From: an uncultured Eubacteriales bacterium
Lineage (GTDB): Bacteria; Bacillota; Clostridia; Oscillospirales; Oscillospiraceae
Direction of reading: 5' to 3'
Assembly (NCBI GenBank): GCA_900313925.1
Contig: OMTF01000018.1
Coordinates: 1 to 38,644, forward strand
DNA: 38,644 nt
Part shown: positions 8,995 through 16,762 of the stretch, piece by piece
Layout: each line of letters opens with the position of its first letter
Position numbering within the stretch: the stretch's first letter is position 1
Made by a program: the position numbers and the translations under genes
The notes under the pieces: model-generated
What the model was told of the DNA's origin: nothing
The model's database searches: none
Seen by the model: the letters and a program-made list of their open reading frames with translations, nothing else

Positions 8995-9297
8995 TGAAAT
9001 ACCTCCTTTTGCATGTCGTGCTTTCCATGGATACTACCATCTTCCGGAAGGAAGCCAGACTGTCTCTGCCGGAGCGCACGGACGATCCGCCATTCCGTAA
9101 ATACGCTGTCTTCCTTCGTATCTGCATAATTATATTCCCCCCAGGGAAGGTGTGCAACTTATTTTTTACGGATTGAGCCTCGTTCCCTCGCACATCCGCG
9201 CAATTGCCGAAAGCCGGATCCCCGTCCTGCCGTATCCATGGAATCGACGGAGCAGAGCGTACAGGGCTCGCATATTGTACAGGCTTGCTGCTTCGGA
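8995..9297. other. Intergenic region before the small acidic protein
   Basis: Holds the leftward promoter at 9129-9157 and a leader of about 125 nt. A strong terminator for the esterase gene was not found. Open frames crossing it have no ribosome site and no recognisable product. Confidence 0.5.
9129..9157 (-). promoter_or_regulatory. Sigma-A promoter of the small acidic protein gene
   Basis: On the minus strand TTGCAC (9152-9157), a 17 bp spacer containing GGGGGG, and a perfect TATAAT (9129-9134). Confidence 0.75.
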
Positions 9298-10245
9298 TCA
9301 CGGCAGTGTCCAAAGGTATGGAATCCCATGCTCCATTTCCCGTTCCAGTGACTCCAGATTATGTCCGCCGCCCTCATTTTCCCAGTAAATAAGATTCTCG
9401 TCCGTGATCAAATCCGCATGCTCTCTTCGCAATGCTTCTATCTGCGGCTGGATGCTGTTTTTCGTCCCATCGCTTCCTCCTACCATCGCGATAATTTTGA
9501 AATCGTCCGACGAATACTCCCCTTCTTCCAGACCTCGTACCAAAAGGTCGCTTACCGGCTCATCTGATACACGCCGCAGCCAGCAGTCTCCCGCCATCGG
9601 AATAAAATACGCAAAGTAATCCGCCTGATACGCCAAAATGTCCCACGTCGTTACACCGCCCATGGAATAGCCGCCGAACGCCCGGTGCCTGCGGCTCGCG
9701 GAAAGTCCCGCATCGTCCGTGCTTTCCGTGTAGGTGCGATAGCTCCCCTCTACAGTTTTTACCAGTTCGGAAATCTCTTCTATGGCAAAAAAGTGGTTCA
9801 GCGGATAATCTTCTGAATACTTTAAAACAACGAAAGAGCGATCCGGATAATAGGTCGGAAAAACAACCAGCATCGGCTGCATACTCCCGGTTTGTATCCA
9901 CGCATCAAAAAGCGGTGCCATCGTCTCGGCAAGCTGCTTGCCGCTTCCCTGGGATCCGTGCATAAGATATAGAACATTCATCGGCTCCGACCCGCTGTAC
10001 TCTGCCGGAACGTAAACCCAGGCTTCTTTAGCATAGGCACTTCCCTTGTAGGAAATGGAATACGTAACTGTCTCAAGATTTCCTTCGTCCTCCGGCTGGG
10101 AGCGGTCCTGCGTCTGCCGCGCTGTTTCCGGCATCGTCTGCGGATCGCCGCCGCTCTCCTGCTGCTTTCCCGCAAATTGTATTCCGATGGCGGCGGAGAG
10201 TGCCGCAATAATCAGGACGATAATAAGGATATTTTTTGTATTCAT
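9298..10245 (-). CDS. Membrane-anchored alpha/beta-hydrolase esterase (putative esterase/CE1-like family)
   Basis: Probably an extracytoplasmic carbohydrate-ester or related esterase. The first about 25 residues form an uncleaved-looking membrane anchor (ILIIVLIIAALSAAIGI), followed by a Gln/Glu/Asp-rich linker to about residue 55. The hydrolase domain has VLYLMHGSQGSG (oxyanion region, about 91-102), the nucleophile elbow GYSMGG with Ser194, and a C-terminal GGGHN that supplies the catalytic histidine. The length of 315 aa fits the family. GGGAGG (10253-10258) lies before the ATG. The substrate cannot be inferred; feruloyl or acetyl-xylan esterases are family relatives. Confidence 0.8.
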   Translation of the reverse strand: MNTKNILIIVLIIAALSAAIGIQFAGKQQESGGDPQTMPETARQTQDRSQPEDEGNLETVTYSISYKGSAYAKEAWVYVPAEYSGSEPMNVLYLMHGSQGSGKQLAETMAPLFDAWIQTGSMQPMLVVFPTYYPDRSFVVLKYSEDYPLNHFFAIEEISELVKTVEGSYRTYTESTDDAGLSASRRHRAFGGYSMGGVTTWDILAYQADYFAYFIPMAGDCWLRRVSDEPVSDLLVRGLEEGEYSSDDFKIIAMVGGSDGTKNSIQPQIEALRREHADLITDENLIYWENEGGGHNLESLEREMEHGIPYLWTLP

Positions 10246-10363
10246 CTTTGTCCCTCCCCGCTGCTCTTATGGTAAGGGGAGGCGCCGGCAAAGTACAATA
10301 TGCATTCTGCAGACCGCTATGCAAAAAAATAATGGCTTCGCCGCCGGCTTATCGGCGGTGCTG

Positions 10364-10372
10364 TGGTACAAT
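10364..10372 (+). promoter_or_regulatory. Extended -10 promoter of the flavoprotein gene
   Basis: TGG followed by TACAAT (10367-10372), about 47 bp before the start codon. There is no convincing -35. Confidence 0.45.
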
Positions 10373-10419
10373 ATATGTGAAAGCGCAGTTGATTTTCTGA
10401 AAAACAGGAGGATGAATAC

Positions 10420-11037
10420 ATGAAAGTTCTTATGATCAACGGAAGCCCGGATACAAAGGGCTGCATCCATACCGCGTTTACGATCGCAGCGGAAGTATTA
10501 AATAAGTATTCGGTCGAAACGGAAGAAATACTTGTCGGCAATAAGGACATCCGGGGATGCGTCGCCTGCGGAAAATGCCACACGGCTGGAAAGTGCGTCT
10601 TCCCGGATCTGGTCAATGAAACCGCGCCAAAACTGGCGCAATCGGAAGGCCTTATCATCGGGACTCCCGTATACTACGGCAACCCGAACGGTACGGTTCT
10701 TTCTTTCCTGCAGAGACTCTTCTACAGCTGCGGGCTGGATCTTCACATGAAAGTAGGCGCTTCGATCGTATCCTGCCGGCGCATGGGCAACAGCGCCGTT
10801 TTCGAAGCGATGAACCAGTTCTTCGGCATCAACGGAATGCCGACGGTTCCGTCGACCTACTGGAATGATGTCCACGGGTACGGTGCGGAAGATGTTTTCT
10901 CCGATAAGGAAGGTGTTCAGACCATCCGCAACATGGCGGAAAACATGGTGTTTCTGATGCGCAGCATCCGGGACGGCGCGGAAACATACGGCATCCCGGA
11001 GGAGGAATCCGGGCAGTATACGAATTTCATACGATGA
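10420..11037 (+). CDS. NAD(P)H-dependent flavin oxidoreductase / iron-sulfur flavoprotein family
   Basis: A flavodoxin-fold reductase of the NADPH-dependent FMN reductase family. The phosphate-binding loop for FMN is MINGSPDTKG (5-14), and a second FMN-contact loop is GTPVYYGNPNG at about 86-96. Between them lies a cysteine cluster CVACGKCHTAGKC (about 48-60), as in iron-sulfur flavoproteins, though some members with this motif bind no cluster. The length of 205 aa is usual. AGGAGG precedes the ATG at 10420. It is a single-gene unit divergent from the esterase. The electron partner and substrate are unknown. Confidence 0.85.
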   Translation: MKVLMINGSPDTKGCIHTAFTIAAEVLNKYSVETEEILVGNKDIRGCVACGKCHTAGKCVFPDLVNETAPKLAQSEGLIIGTPVYYGNPNGTVLSFLQRLFYSCGLDLHMKVGASIVSCRRMGNSAVFEAMNQFFGINGMPTVPSTYWNDVHGYGAEDVFSDKEGVQTIRNMAENMVFLMRSIRDGAETYGIPEEESGQYTNFIR

Positions 11038-11094
11038 TGGGGCGCCCTTTGCGATTTTCCGCATGATTCCTTTCTTTTCCGGGATGCCGCCCCC

Positions 11095-11217
11095 ATCGGC
11101 TGTTCCTTTGCGGTTTTGCCGATGGCACTTTCCTTCCCCGTACGGTTTGAAAGGGCTTTTTTTCCGGCGTCCCGGAAAACCCCTGCCCGCTTTTCCCTGC
11201 AGTTTTCGGAAAGTGCC
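11095..11217. repeat. Hairpin-rich intergenic segment
   Basis: Three nested or adjacent perfect inverted repeats: CCATCGGC with GCCGATGG (within about 11095-11125), GGCACTTTCC (11124-11133) with GGAAAGTGCC (11208-11217), and TTTCCGG (11161-11167) with CCGGAAA (11172-11178). It probably ends transcription of the flavoprotein gene; a structured RNA is possible. Confidence 0.4.
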
Positions 11218-11237
11218 CGGATTTTCCGGCTGTCCGC

Positions 11238-11266
11238 TTGACAAACACACAGCGGTATTGTAGATT
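11238..11266 (+). promoter_or_regulatory. Sigma-A promoter of the metK operon
   Basis: A consensus TTGACA (11238-11243), 17 bp spacer, TAGATT (11261-11266). The start lies just upstream of the SAM riboswitch. Confidence 0.8.
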
Positions 11267-11282
11267 AAGTTAAATCAATAAA

Positions 11283-11376
11283 CCTTATCAAGAGTGGTGG
11301 AGGGAACGGCCCTGTGAAGCCCGGCAACCTGCTTTCTGCAAGGTGCTAAATCCGGCGTGGGAATCGAAAGATGAGG
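11283..11376 (+). promoter_or_regulatory. SAM-I (S-box) riboswitch
   Basis: The conserved blocks are CTTATCAAGAG, GGTGGAGGGA, GGCCCTGTGAAGCCCGGCAA, AAGGTGCTAAATCC and GAAAGATGAGG. P1 forms between CCTTATC (11283-11289) and GATGAGG (11370-11376). TCCGGCG (11351-11357) can pair with CGCCGGA (11392-11398) of the terminator's left arm, a plausible antiterminator. SAM binding should terminate transcription before metK. Confidence 0.97.
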
Positions 11377-11390
11377 AAGCTTATGGTTTT

Positions 11391-11411
11391 CCGCCGGATG
11401 GCGGTTTTTTT
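11391..11411 (+). terminator. Terminator of the SAM riboswitch
   Basis: CCGCC (11391-11395), loop GGAT, GGCGG (11400-11404), then seven T. It lies between the aptamer and metK. Confidence 0.85.
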
Positions 11412-11489
11412 CTGTCCTTTTCCTCCCCTTCATCCCGTTTGCAAGCATTTGGGCGGGAAATATGGAATACAGCAATTGGAGGGCTGGCT

Positions 11490-12668
11490 ATGAGTTATTT
11501 ATTTACATCAGAATCCGTCACAGAAGGACATCCGGATAAGATTTGCGATCAGATCTCCGACGCGGTTGTAGACGCCATCCTGGCACAGGATCCGGACGCG
11601 CGGGTCGCCTGTGAAACAACCGTCTCCACAGGTCTTATCCACATCATGGGGGAAATCAGCACGTCGTGCTATGTCGACATTACGAAAATTGCCAGGGATA
11701 CCGTTCGGGAAATCGGCTACGATCGGGCAAAATACGGCTTTGACTGTGATACCTGCGGCGTAATTACGAATATTGATGAGCAGTCCAACGACATTGCCAT
11801 GGGCGTGGACAAAGCCCTTGAAAATAAGGAGGGCGAGGATGCGGAACTGCAGAACGGCGCCGGTGATCAGGGCATGATGTTCGGCTACGCCTGCGATGAA
11901 ACGCCGGAACTGATGCCTCTCCCCATCTCCCTTGCGCATAAACTCGCCAAAAGGCTGGCGGAAATCCGGAAGGTAAAGCTGGTAGATTATCTGCGGCCGG
12001 ACGGCAAGACCCAGGTTACCGTTGAATATGACGACAGCAATCATCCCGTCCGGGTCGATACCATTGTCATTTCCGCGCAGCACGCACTGAGCGCGACGCA
12101 GGAGCAGATCCGCGAAGACATGATTCGGCTCGTCATCAAGCCTACCATTCCGCCGGAGCTGCTGGATGATAAGACCAAAATATATATCAATCCGACCGGC
12201 CGGTTCGTCATCGGGGGACCGCAGAGCGACAGCGGTCTGACCGGCAGGAAAATCATTGTCGATACCTACGGCGGCTCCGCGCCGCACGGCGGAGGCTGCT
12301 TCTCCGGCAAGGACCCCACGAAGGTCGACCGTTCGGCCGCCTATGCGGCACGCTGGGTTGCAAAGAATATTGTGGCCGCACACCTTGCCACCCGCTGTCA
12401 GGTGCAGCTGGCCTATGCAATCGGCATTGCCCGCCCGGTGAGCGTTATGGTTTCGACGTTCGGAACCGGCAAAGTCAGCGACGAGCAGCTGGCCGCTGCC
12501 GTAAGCAAGGTCTTTGATCTGCGTCCCACCGCCATCATTCGGGCACTGGATCTGCAGAAGCCGATTTACCGGCAGCTTGCAGCCTACGGACATATGGGCC
12601 GCGAAGAGCTGGGCGTCAAATGGGAAGAAACAAACAAGGTGGACGCTTTGCTGGAGGCACTGAAGTAA
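11490..12668 (+). CDS. metK: S-adenosylmethionine synthetase
   Basis: Makes SAM from methionine and ATP. The ATG at 11490 is chosen because GGAGG (11478-11482) precedes it and the protein then starts with the conserved [20 protein letters not shown]. The 392 aa match the family length. Further signatures are the ATP-binding [13 protein letters not shown] and the phosphate loop [16 protein letters not shown]. Expression is controlled by the SAM riboswitch, giving direct product feedback. The stop codon overlaps the next start by one base. Confidence 0.98.
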   Translation: MSYLFTSESVTEGHPDKICDQISDAVVDAILAQDPDARVACETTVSTGLIHIMGEISTSCYVDITKIARDTVREIGYDRAKYGFDCDTCGVITNIDEQSNDIAMGVDKALENKEGEDAELQNGAGDQGMMFGYACDETPELMPLPISLAHKLAKRLAEIRKVKLVDYLRPDGKTQVTVEYDDSNHPVRVDTIVISAQHALSATQEQIREDMIRLVIKPTIPPELLDDKTKIYINPTGRFVIGGPQSDSGLTGRKIIVDTYGGSAPHGGGCFSGKDPTKVDRSAAYAARWVAKNIVAAHLATRCQVQLAYAIGIARPVSVMVSTFGTGKVSDEQLAAAVSKVFDLRPTAIIRALDLQKPIYRQLAAYGHMGREELGVKWEETNKVDALLEALK

Positions 12669-13303
12669 TGCAGCATAAGCCTGCCTGTAACACACAGCAG
12701 CTGGAAGGCATCCTCGCATTCGAGGATGCCTTGCGTCGTTCCGGAAAGTCGAGCGCGTACGATCCGCGGCGCTGGATCTATGTTCCGGACTTTTATACGG
12801 AATATCGGTACATATTAGGAACACGCGGCGCGCGCCCTCTGATCTGCATCGGAATCAACCCTTCCACGGCGGAGCCGGATCATCTGGACAATACGCTGAA
12901 GTCTGTGGAGCGGATTGCCCGGGGGAATGGATTTGACAGCTTTCTTATGTTCAATGTGTATCCGCAGCGCGCAACAGCGCCGGATGACATGGATCGGGAA
13001 CGAAATGACTTCCTGCACACGGAGAACATGAACGCATTCCGTTATGCCCTGTCTCTGACGCCTTCCGGATCGCGCCCTGCCGTCTGGGCCGCCTGGGGTA
13101 CAATTATTGAGAAGCGCCCGTGGCTTGCTGACTGTGTCCGGGACATGATAGAATTGGGTCGGGCTTTCAATGCCCGCTGGCTCTGCGCCGGTCCCCGCAC
13201 GCGCCGGGGGCATCCGCATCACCCGCTCTATCTGCGCAGAGAGGAACGCGTGGTCGACTTTGATATTGTCTCCTATCTGAAGAGTTTTCCGGAGGAGGAC
13301 TGA
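12668..13303 (+). CDS. DUF1643 domain protein
   Basis: Function unknown. The ATG at 12668 overlaps the metK stop (TAATG), so its translation is probably coupled to metK. The 211 aa show the DUF1643 signature: a core ICIGINPSTAEPDHLDNT at about 59-76, FNVYPQRAT at about 97-105, AVWAAWGTII at about 140-149 and a C-terminal GPRTRRGHPHHPLYL. The invariant-looking Asn, Ser, Thr, Asn and Trp residues suggest an enzyme pocket, but no activity can be stated. Being between metK and an omega-amidase under SAM control hints at a link to sulfur or methyl metabolism (inference). Confidence 0.85.
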   Translation: MQHKPACNTQQLEGILAFEDALRRSGKSSAYDPRRWIYVPDFYTEYRYILGTRGARPLICIGINPSTAEPDHLDNTLKSVERIARGNGFDSFLMFNVYPQRATAPDDMDRERNDFLHTENMNAFRYALSLTPSGSRPAVWAAWGTIIEKRPWLADCVRDMIELGRAFNARWLCAGPRTRRGHPHHPLYLRREERVVDFDIVSYLKSFPEED

Positions 13304-13305
13304 CA

Positions 13306-14142
13306 ATGGAGCAGGAATTCAAGCTGGCGCTCTGCCAGATTCTTACGGAGGAGAATAAGCAGGAAACGCTGGACAAGGCAGAGCGTATGATCCGGGATGC
13401 CGCAGAGCACGGGGCACGGGTCGTCGCCTTTCCGGAAATGTTCGCCTGCCCCTATTCGCATCCCTATTTCCGTCCCTATGCGGAAACGGAGGGCGGCCCC
13501 ACCGTGCAGCGTATGTCCTATTGGGCCCGGGAATACGGCGTCATTCTCATCGGCGGAAGCATTCCCGAACTGGAAAAGGATACGCTCTACAATACCTGCT
13601 TTGTTTTTGATGAAGAGGGAAACCGAATTGCCCGGCATCGCAAGGACCATTTGTTCGATATTTCCCTGCAGGACGGAACTTATTTCCGGGAATCCGACTC
13701 CTTTGCAAGAGGAAACGACATCTGCGTCTTTGATACTTCCTGCGGAAGGATGGGCGTCGCCATCTGCTTTGACGTCCGTTTCCCGGAGCTCATCCGGGCA
13801 ATGGCTCTGCAGGGTGCAAGGCTTATTGTACTGCCGGCGCAGTTTACCGTCTCTACGGGAAAAGCGCACTGGGAAACAACCATGCGCGCCCGGGCAATGG
13901 ACAATGAAATTTATTTTGCCGCCGCGGCGGCGGCACGCAATCCGGGCAAAGGCTACAAATGCTGGGGACACTCTATGGTTGTCGGACCTTTCGGCGACGT
14001 CCGTGCGCAGGCCGATGAATCGGAGCAGATTGTTTACGCCGATATCCGCCTCGCCGATGTGGATCGCGTAAGGCAGGAACTTCCTACCTTCCTGCATCTC
14101 CGGGATGACCTTTACCGTCTCCCGGCAGACCGGAAAACCTGA
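13306..14142 (+). CDS. Carbon-nitrogen hydrolase, omega-amidase (Nit2/MtnU-like)
   Basis: Nitrilase-superfamily amidase. The catalytic triad is visible: Glu44 in FPEMF, Lys113 in HRKDHLFDI and Cys154 in ICFDVRFPEL. The sequence around the triad and the WETTMRARAMDNEIYFA and GHSMVVGPFGDV segments closely resemble Nit2-type omega-amidases, which hydrolyse 2-oxoglutaramate and 2-oxo-4-methylthiobutyramide-like products of glutamine transaminase. The 278 aa are full length. GGAGGAGG lies at 13291-13298, inside the end of the preceding gene. Its position in a SAM-riboswitch operon fits a role in methionine salvage, as for MtnU of Bacillus. The exact substrate is inferred. Confidence 0.85.
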   Translation: MEQEFKLALCQILTEENKQETLDKAERMIRDAAEHGARVVAFPEMFACPYSHPYFRPYAETEGGPTVQRMSYWAREYGVILIGGSIPELEKDTLYNTCFVFDEEGNRIARHRKDHLFDISLQDGTYFRESDSFARGNDICVFDTSCGRMGVAICFDVRFPELIRAMALQGARLIVLPAQFTVSTGKAHWETTMRARAMDNEIYFAAAAAARNPGKGYKCWGHSMVVGPFGDVRAQADESEQIVYADIRLADVDRVRQELPTFLHLRDDLYRLPADRKT

Positions 14143-14334
14143 CTTCCAGGCCTCCTCTTCGTTTTTCGTTCCGTGGTTTTATTACCACCGGTTTTCGTTA
14201 TGCGAAGAGCTTCGGTTCCGCCGACTCGGGAAAATTTTTATGCATTCTTTGCAGATTTTTATGACAAATTTGTGTAAATGTAACGTGTTTTTCACATGGG
14301 ATGCATTTTATCCGATTTTTTTCGTTTTTGCTTT

Positions 14335-14378
14335 AAAGCTGCAACAGCAAACTCTGTTGCGGCTTTGTTTTGCTTTTT
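14335..14378 (+). terminator. Intrinsic terminator of the metK operon
   Basis: A 13 bp stem (AAAGCTGCAACAG with CTGTTGCGGCTTT, one G-T pair, 6 nt loop) followed by GTTTTGCTTTTTT. It lies about 190 bp after the amidase stop. Confidence 0.85.
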
Positions 14379-14701
14379 TATACTTGGTTCAGTAAATGCC
14401 TGATTTTCCGGGTTTTCTGAATTTTTGCCCGGTTCAAAATATCTTTTTGCACTCTTTACTTCAAAATAGAATCCCCTGAAATTTCTTTTTTACCTTTTCC
14501 GTTTGAAATCATTCTCATTTGAAGCAATTTTCCTCCGGTTTTATGATAATTCTATTAAGCATAACGAATTCTGCTACGGGCATTATATTTTGAAATGTTC
14601 GATGTTGGACAATTCGTGAGGCCATTGCTCAGCATTGCGCTTTCTTCCCAAAGCTGCGAATTTCGTTGTGTGAAATGGGAAAAAAGTTTGAGGAGGCTAT
14701 T
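14379..14701 (+). other. AT-rich leader region of the first YkvI-like gene
   Basis: No gene. The segment from about 14500 to 14630 is clearly related to about 16545-16672 upstream of the second transporter, sharing ATTAAGCATAA, GAATTC and GAGGCC blocks. It carries a promoter (14519-14547) and a leader of about 145 nt that could fold through TTCCCA and TGGGAA. No known riboswitch class was recognised. Confidence 0.5.
14519..14547 (+). promoter_or_regulatory. Promoter of the first YkvI-like gene
   Basis: TTGAAG (14519-14524), 17 bp spacer, TATGAT (14542-14547). The same arrangement is kept in the duplicated leader at 16566-16595, which supports it. Confidence 0.6.
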
Positions 14702-15943
14702 ATGGGAGAAAATAAACCTACAGCGGGAAAATATTCATGAGCGGCTGCCTTTACGGTTGCTTCGGTATGGTTCGGCACCCACGTCGGCGGCGGGTTTGCT
14801 TCCGGCAACCAGGTAATCCAATACTTCTCACAGTACGGAATTACCGCTGCGATTTATCCACTTATCGCGATGGGTATTCTTGCCGTTGTCATTGGAATCA
14901 TGACGCGGTTTGCGAAACTCAATGGATACAACAACTACAAAGATACCTACCGGGCTCTGTATCCCAAGCCGTGGATGGAAATTTTCTTTGAAATCTTTTA
15001 TATCGTCATTATTGTCGCGGGCGTTGCTTCCGCCGTTTCCGGCGCCGGCAACGTGCTTACAAACTTCCTGGGGCTGGAATATGTCGGAAGCGTAAAAATC
15101 ATCGCTAACCTGATTATTGTTGTGATTCTGATTATTCTGACCATCTTTGGCGTAAAGCTGGTCATTGCCGCATCGACAATCCTTTCCATCGGCATTATTG
15201 TTACGACCATCATCATGGTTATCACCGGTTTGGCAGCGGATGTCGACGGGATTGCCAAATCCTTCCTTGATTCCGGCGCCATAACGGAATTAGCAGACTA
15301 TACCCACGAGCCGGCCACCGCGCTCTGGCGGGGCGTATTTATTTATCTGTCCTTCCAGTGCGTATCCATCGCCCCGATGATTTCAGCCAGTGAGGAAATG
15401 AGCGTCAAGGGCATGAAGCGGGCCTCCATCCTCGGCGGTATCATGAACGGCGTCGCGCTTGCGCTGTCCGGCCTCATGCTTTACAAATGGTATCCGCTTC
15501 TGAGAGCACTGCAGACTGCAAAAGTTGCCGGATATGAAAACTGCCTGAATATTCCGAACCAGACGGTTCTTACACTGATTGGCATCAAATGGATTCTGTT
15601 CATGTTCAGTATTCTTCTGATCTGCGCATTTATTTCTACTAGCGTAACGCTGGTCTATTCCATGGTGCAGCGTTTCGAGGGATCCTTCTTCCCGAAGTCC
15701 ATTCGGAGCCAGAAAGTACGCAGCGTCATCGTTGGCGCCATTACGATCGCTGTCTGCTTCTCTATCTCGCTTCTCGGCCTTACGAACATTATCAAATACG
15801 CCTACGGCTACGATGGCTACTACTCTCTGTTCGCTATTGTAATCCCGGCGTTCGTCTGGGGCATTCCGAAGAATCGGAAACTGATGAAAGAGCTGCAGAC
15901 CCGCGAGGCAGCGGAAGCCGCCGCCGAAAGTGCCGGGACCTGA
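14702..15943 (+). pseudogene. YkvI-family membrane transporter, interrupted by TGA at codon 13
   Basis: A paralogue of the gene at 16763. AGGAGG (14691-14696) and ATG at 14702 start a frame that meets TGA at 14738-14740, where the paralogue has TGG (Trp). The same frame then continues without another stop for 400 codons, with near-identical content: WFGTHVGGGFASGNQ, the hydrophobic helices, LSFQCVSIAPMISASEE and NIIKYAYGYDGYY. The next in-frame ATG (14870) would drop the first helix with its GGGFASG segment, the likely substrate site in LeuT-fold carriers. The rest shows no decay, so the stop is recent, or a sequencing error, or is read through. TGA is an ordinary stop elsewhere in the window. 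Confidence 0.8.
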
Positions 15944-16034
15944 GCAATTCGGAGATTCTGCCTAATAAGCATAAAATTTTCGCCGCCGCGCCCGAGCGAG
16001 GTATGCGGAAAATAGGCCGGCAGAACGATTATCC

Positions 16035-16072
16035 AAGGGCCCTGCATGCGAAATTATGCTGCAGGGCCTTTT
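16035..16072 (+). terminator. Intrinsic terminator after the first YkvI-like gene
   Basis: GGCCCTGCA (16038-16046) pairs with TGCAGGGCC (16060-16068), followed by TTTT. It separates the two transporter units. Confidence 0.85.
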
Positions 16073-16762
16073 CCCGAAATGCATAGACTCTCTTCAGAAC
16101 CGTATAAATACGCCTTCCATTTTGGCCGCCTTTTTCGTCTTTAATGCGCTAATTAGATAAACTGTGCCGTTCGATACTTGTATATTTATGCATTCATGCA
16201 GCGGAAAATACCTTGCTTGCATGAACCGGCTTTCCGGACAGAAGCAGGTTTTGTTTTTTCCAAAAATCGGAGAATCTGCGCACCGTTTTACGTTTTTCCC
16301 AAAGATTTTTGTTCATTTTTGTGGACTTTTTCTTATTTTTTATTATGAAGAGCAAATGTTGTAAATATTTGGTTAATTGCATTCATTGCAATTATTTTTT
16401 TGCATTTCAGTCATATTCTGCATTTTATTTGTTATGATTTTAACGCATTTATTTTTGCTTAAAAATTAACGATTTCGAAGAACAAATGTATTTTTATAAG
16501 CGGTTCATTGAAATGTGTTCTGAATGAATTATATTTTTCCTGTTTTCCGCGAAAATCATTTTCTTTTGAATCAATTTCTCCTCTTGCCGTATCATGTTTG
16601 CATTAAGGCATAATGAATTCTTTTATGGCTATTTTTGTTGAAAATGTCCAACGTAGAGCAATATGTAGAGGCCGGACATTTTGCCCTTTGGTATTTTTCC
16701 CAGTCGGATGAGAATTCATTCTGCGTTAATAAAAGAAAAGTTGAATCTTGGAGGAGGAAAAA
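16073..16762 (+). other. Long AT-rich intergenic region with the duplicated leader of the second YkvI-like gene
   Basis: About 690 bp with no supported gene. The part before about 16540 is very T-rich with many TTTTT runs. The rest is the diverged copy of the leader at 14500-14700. An inverted repeat AATGTCC (16643-16649) and GGACATT (16674-16680) lies about 40 bp past the expected transcription start and is only weakly kept in the first copy. It could be an operator or an RNA stem. Confidence 0.5.
16566..16595 (+). promoter_or_regulatory. Promoter of the second YkvI-like gene and the reductase genes
   Basis: TTGAAT (16566-16571), 18 bp spacer, TATCAT (16590-16595), aligned with the promoter of the first copy. 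Confidence 0.55.

Noticed and set aside
11508..12824. Long minus-strand open frame (438 codons) opposite metK
   Set aside because: Antisense to metK; open only because of the codon bias of metK. There is no start signal and no known domain.
14411..14425. CodY-like box upstream of the first transporter
   Set aside because: Only about 11 of 15 positions fit the consensus, and no counterpart stands in the duplicated leader, so chance is likely in such AT-rich DNA.
14737..14991. Short open frame starting at the ATG that overlaps the premature TGA
   Set aside because: It is out of frame with the transporter and gives an Arg-rich sequence with no membrane helices. No recoding or reinitiation site is supported.
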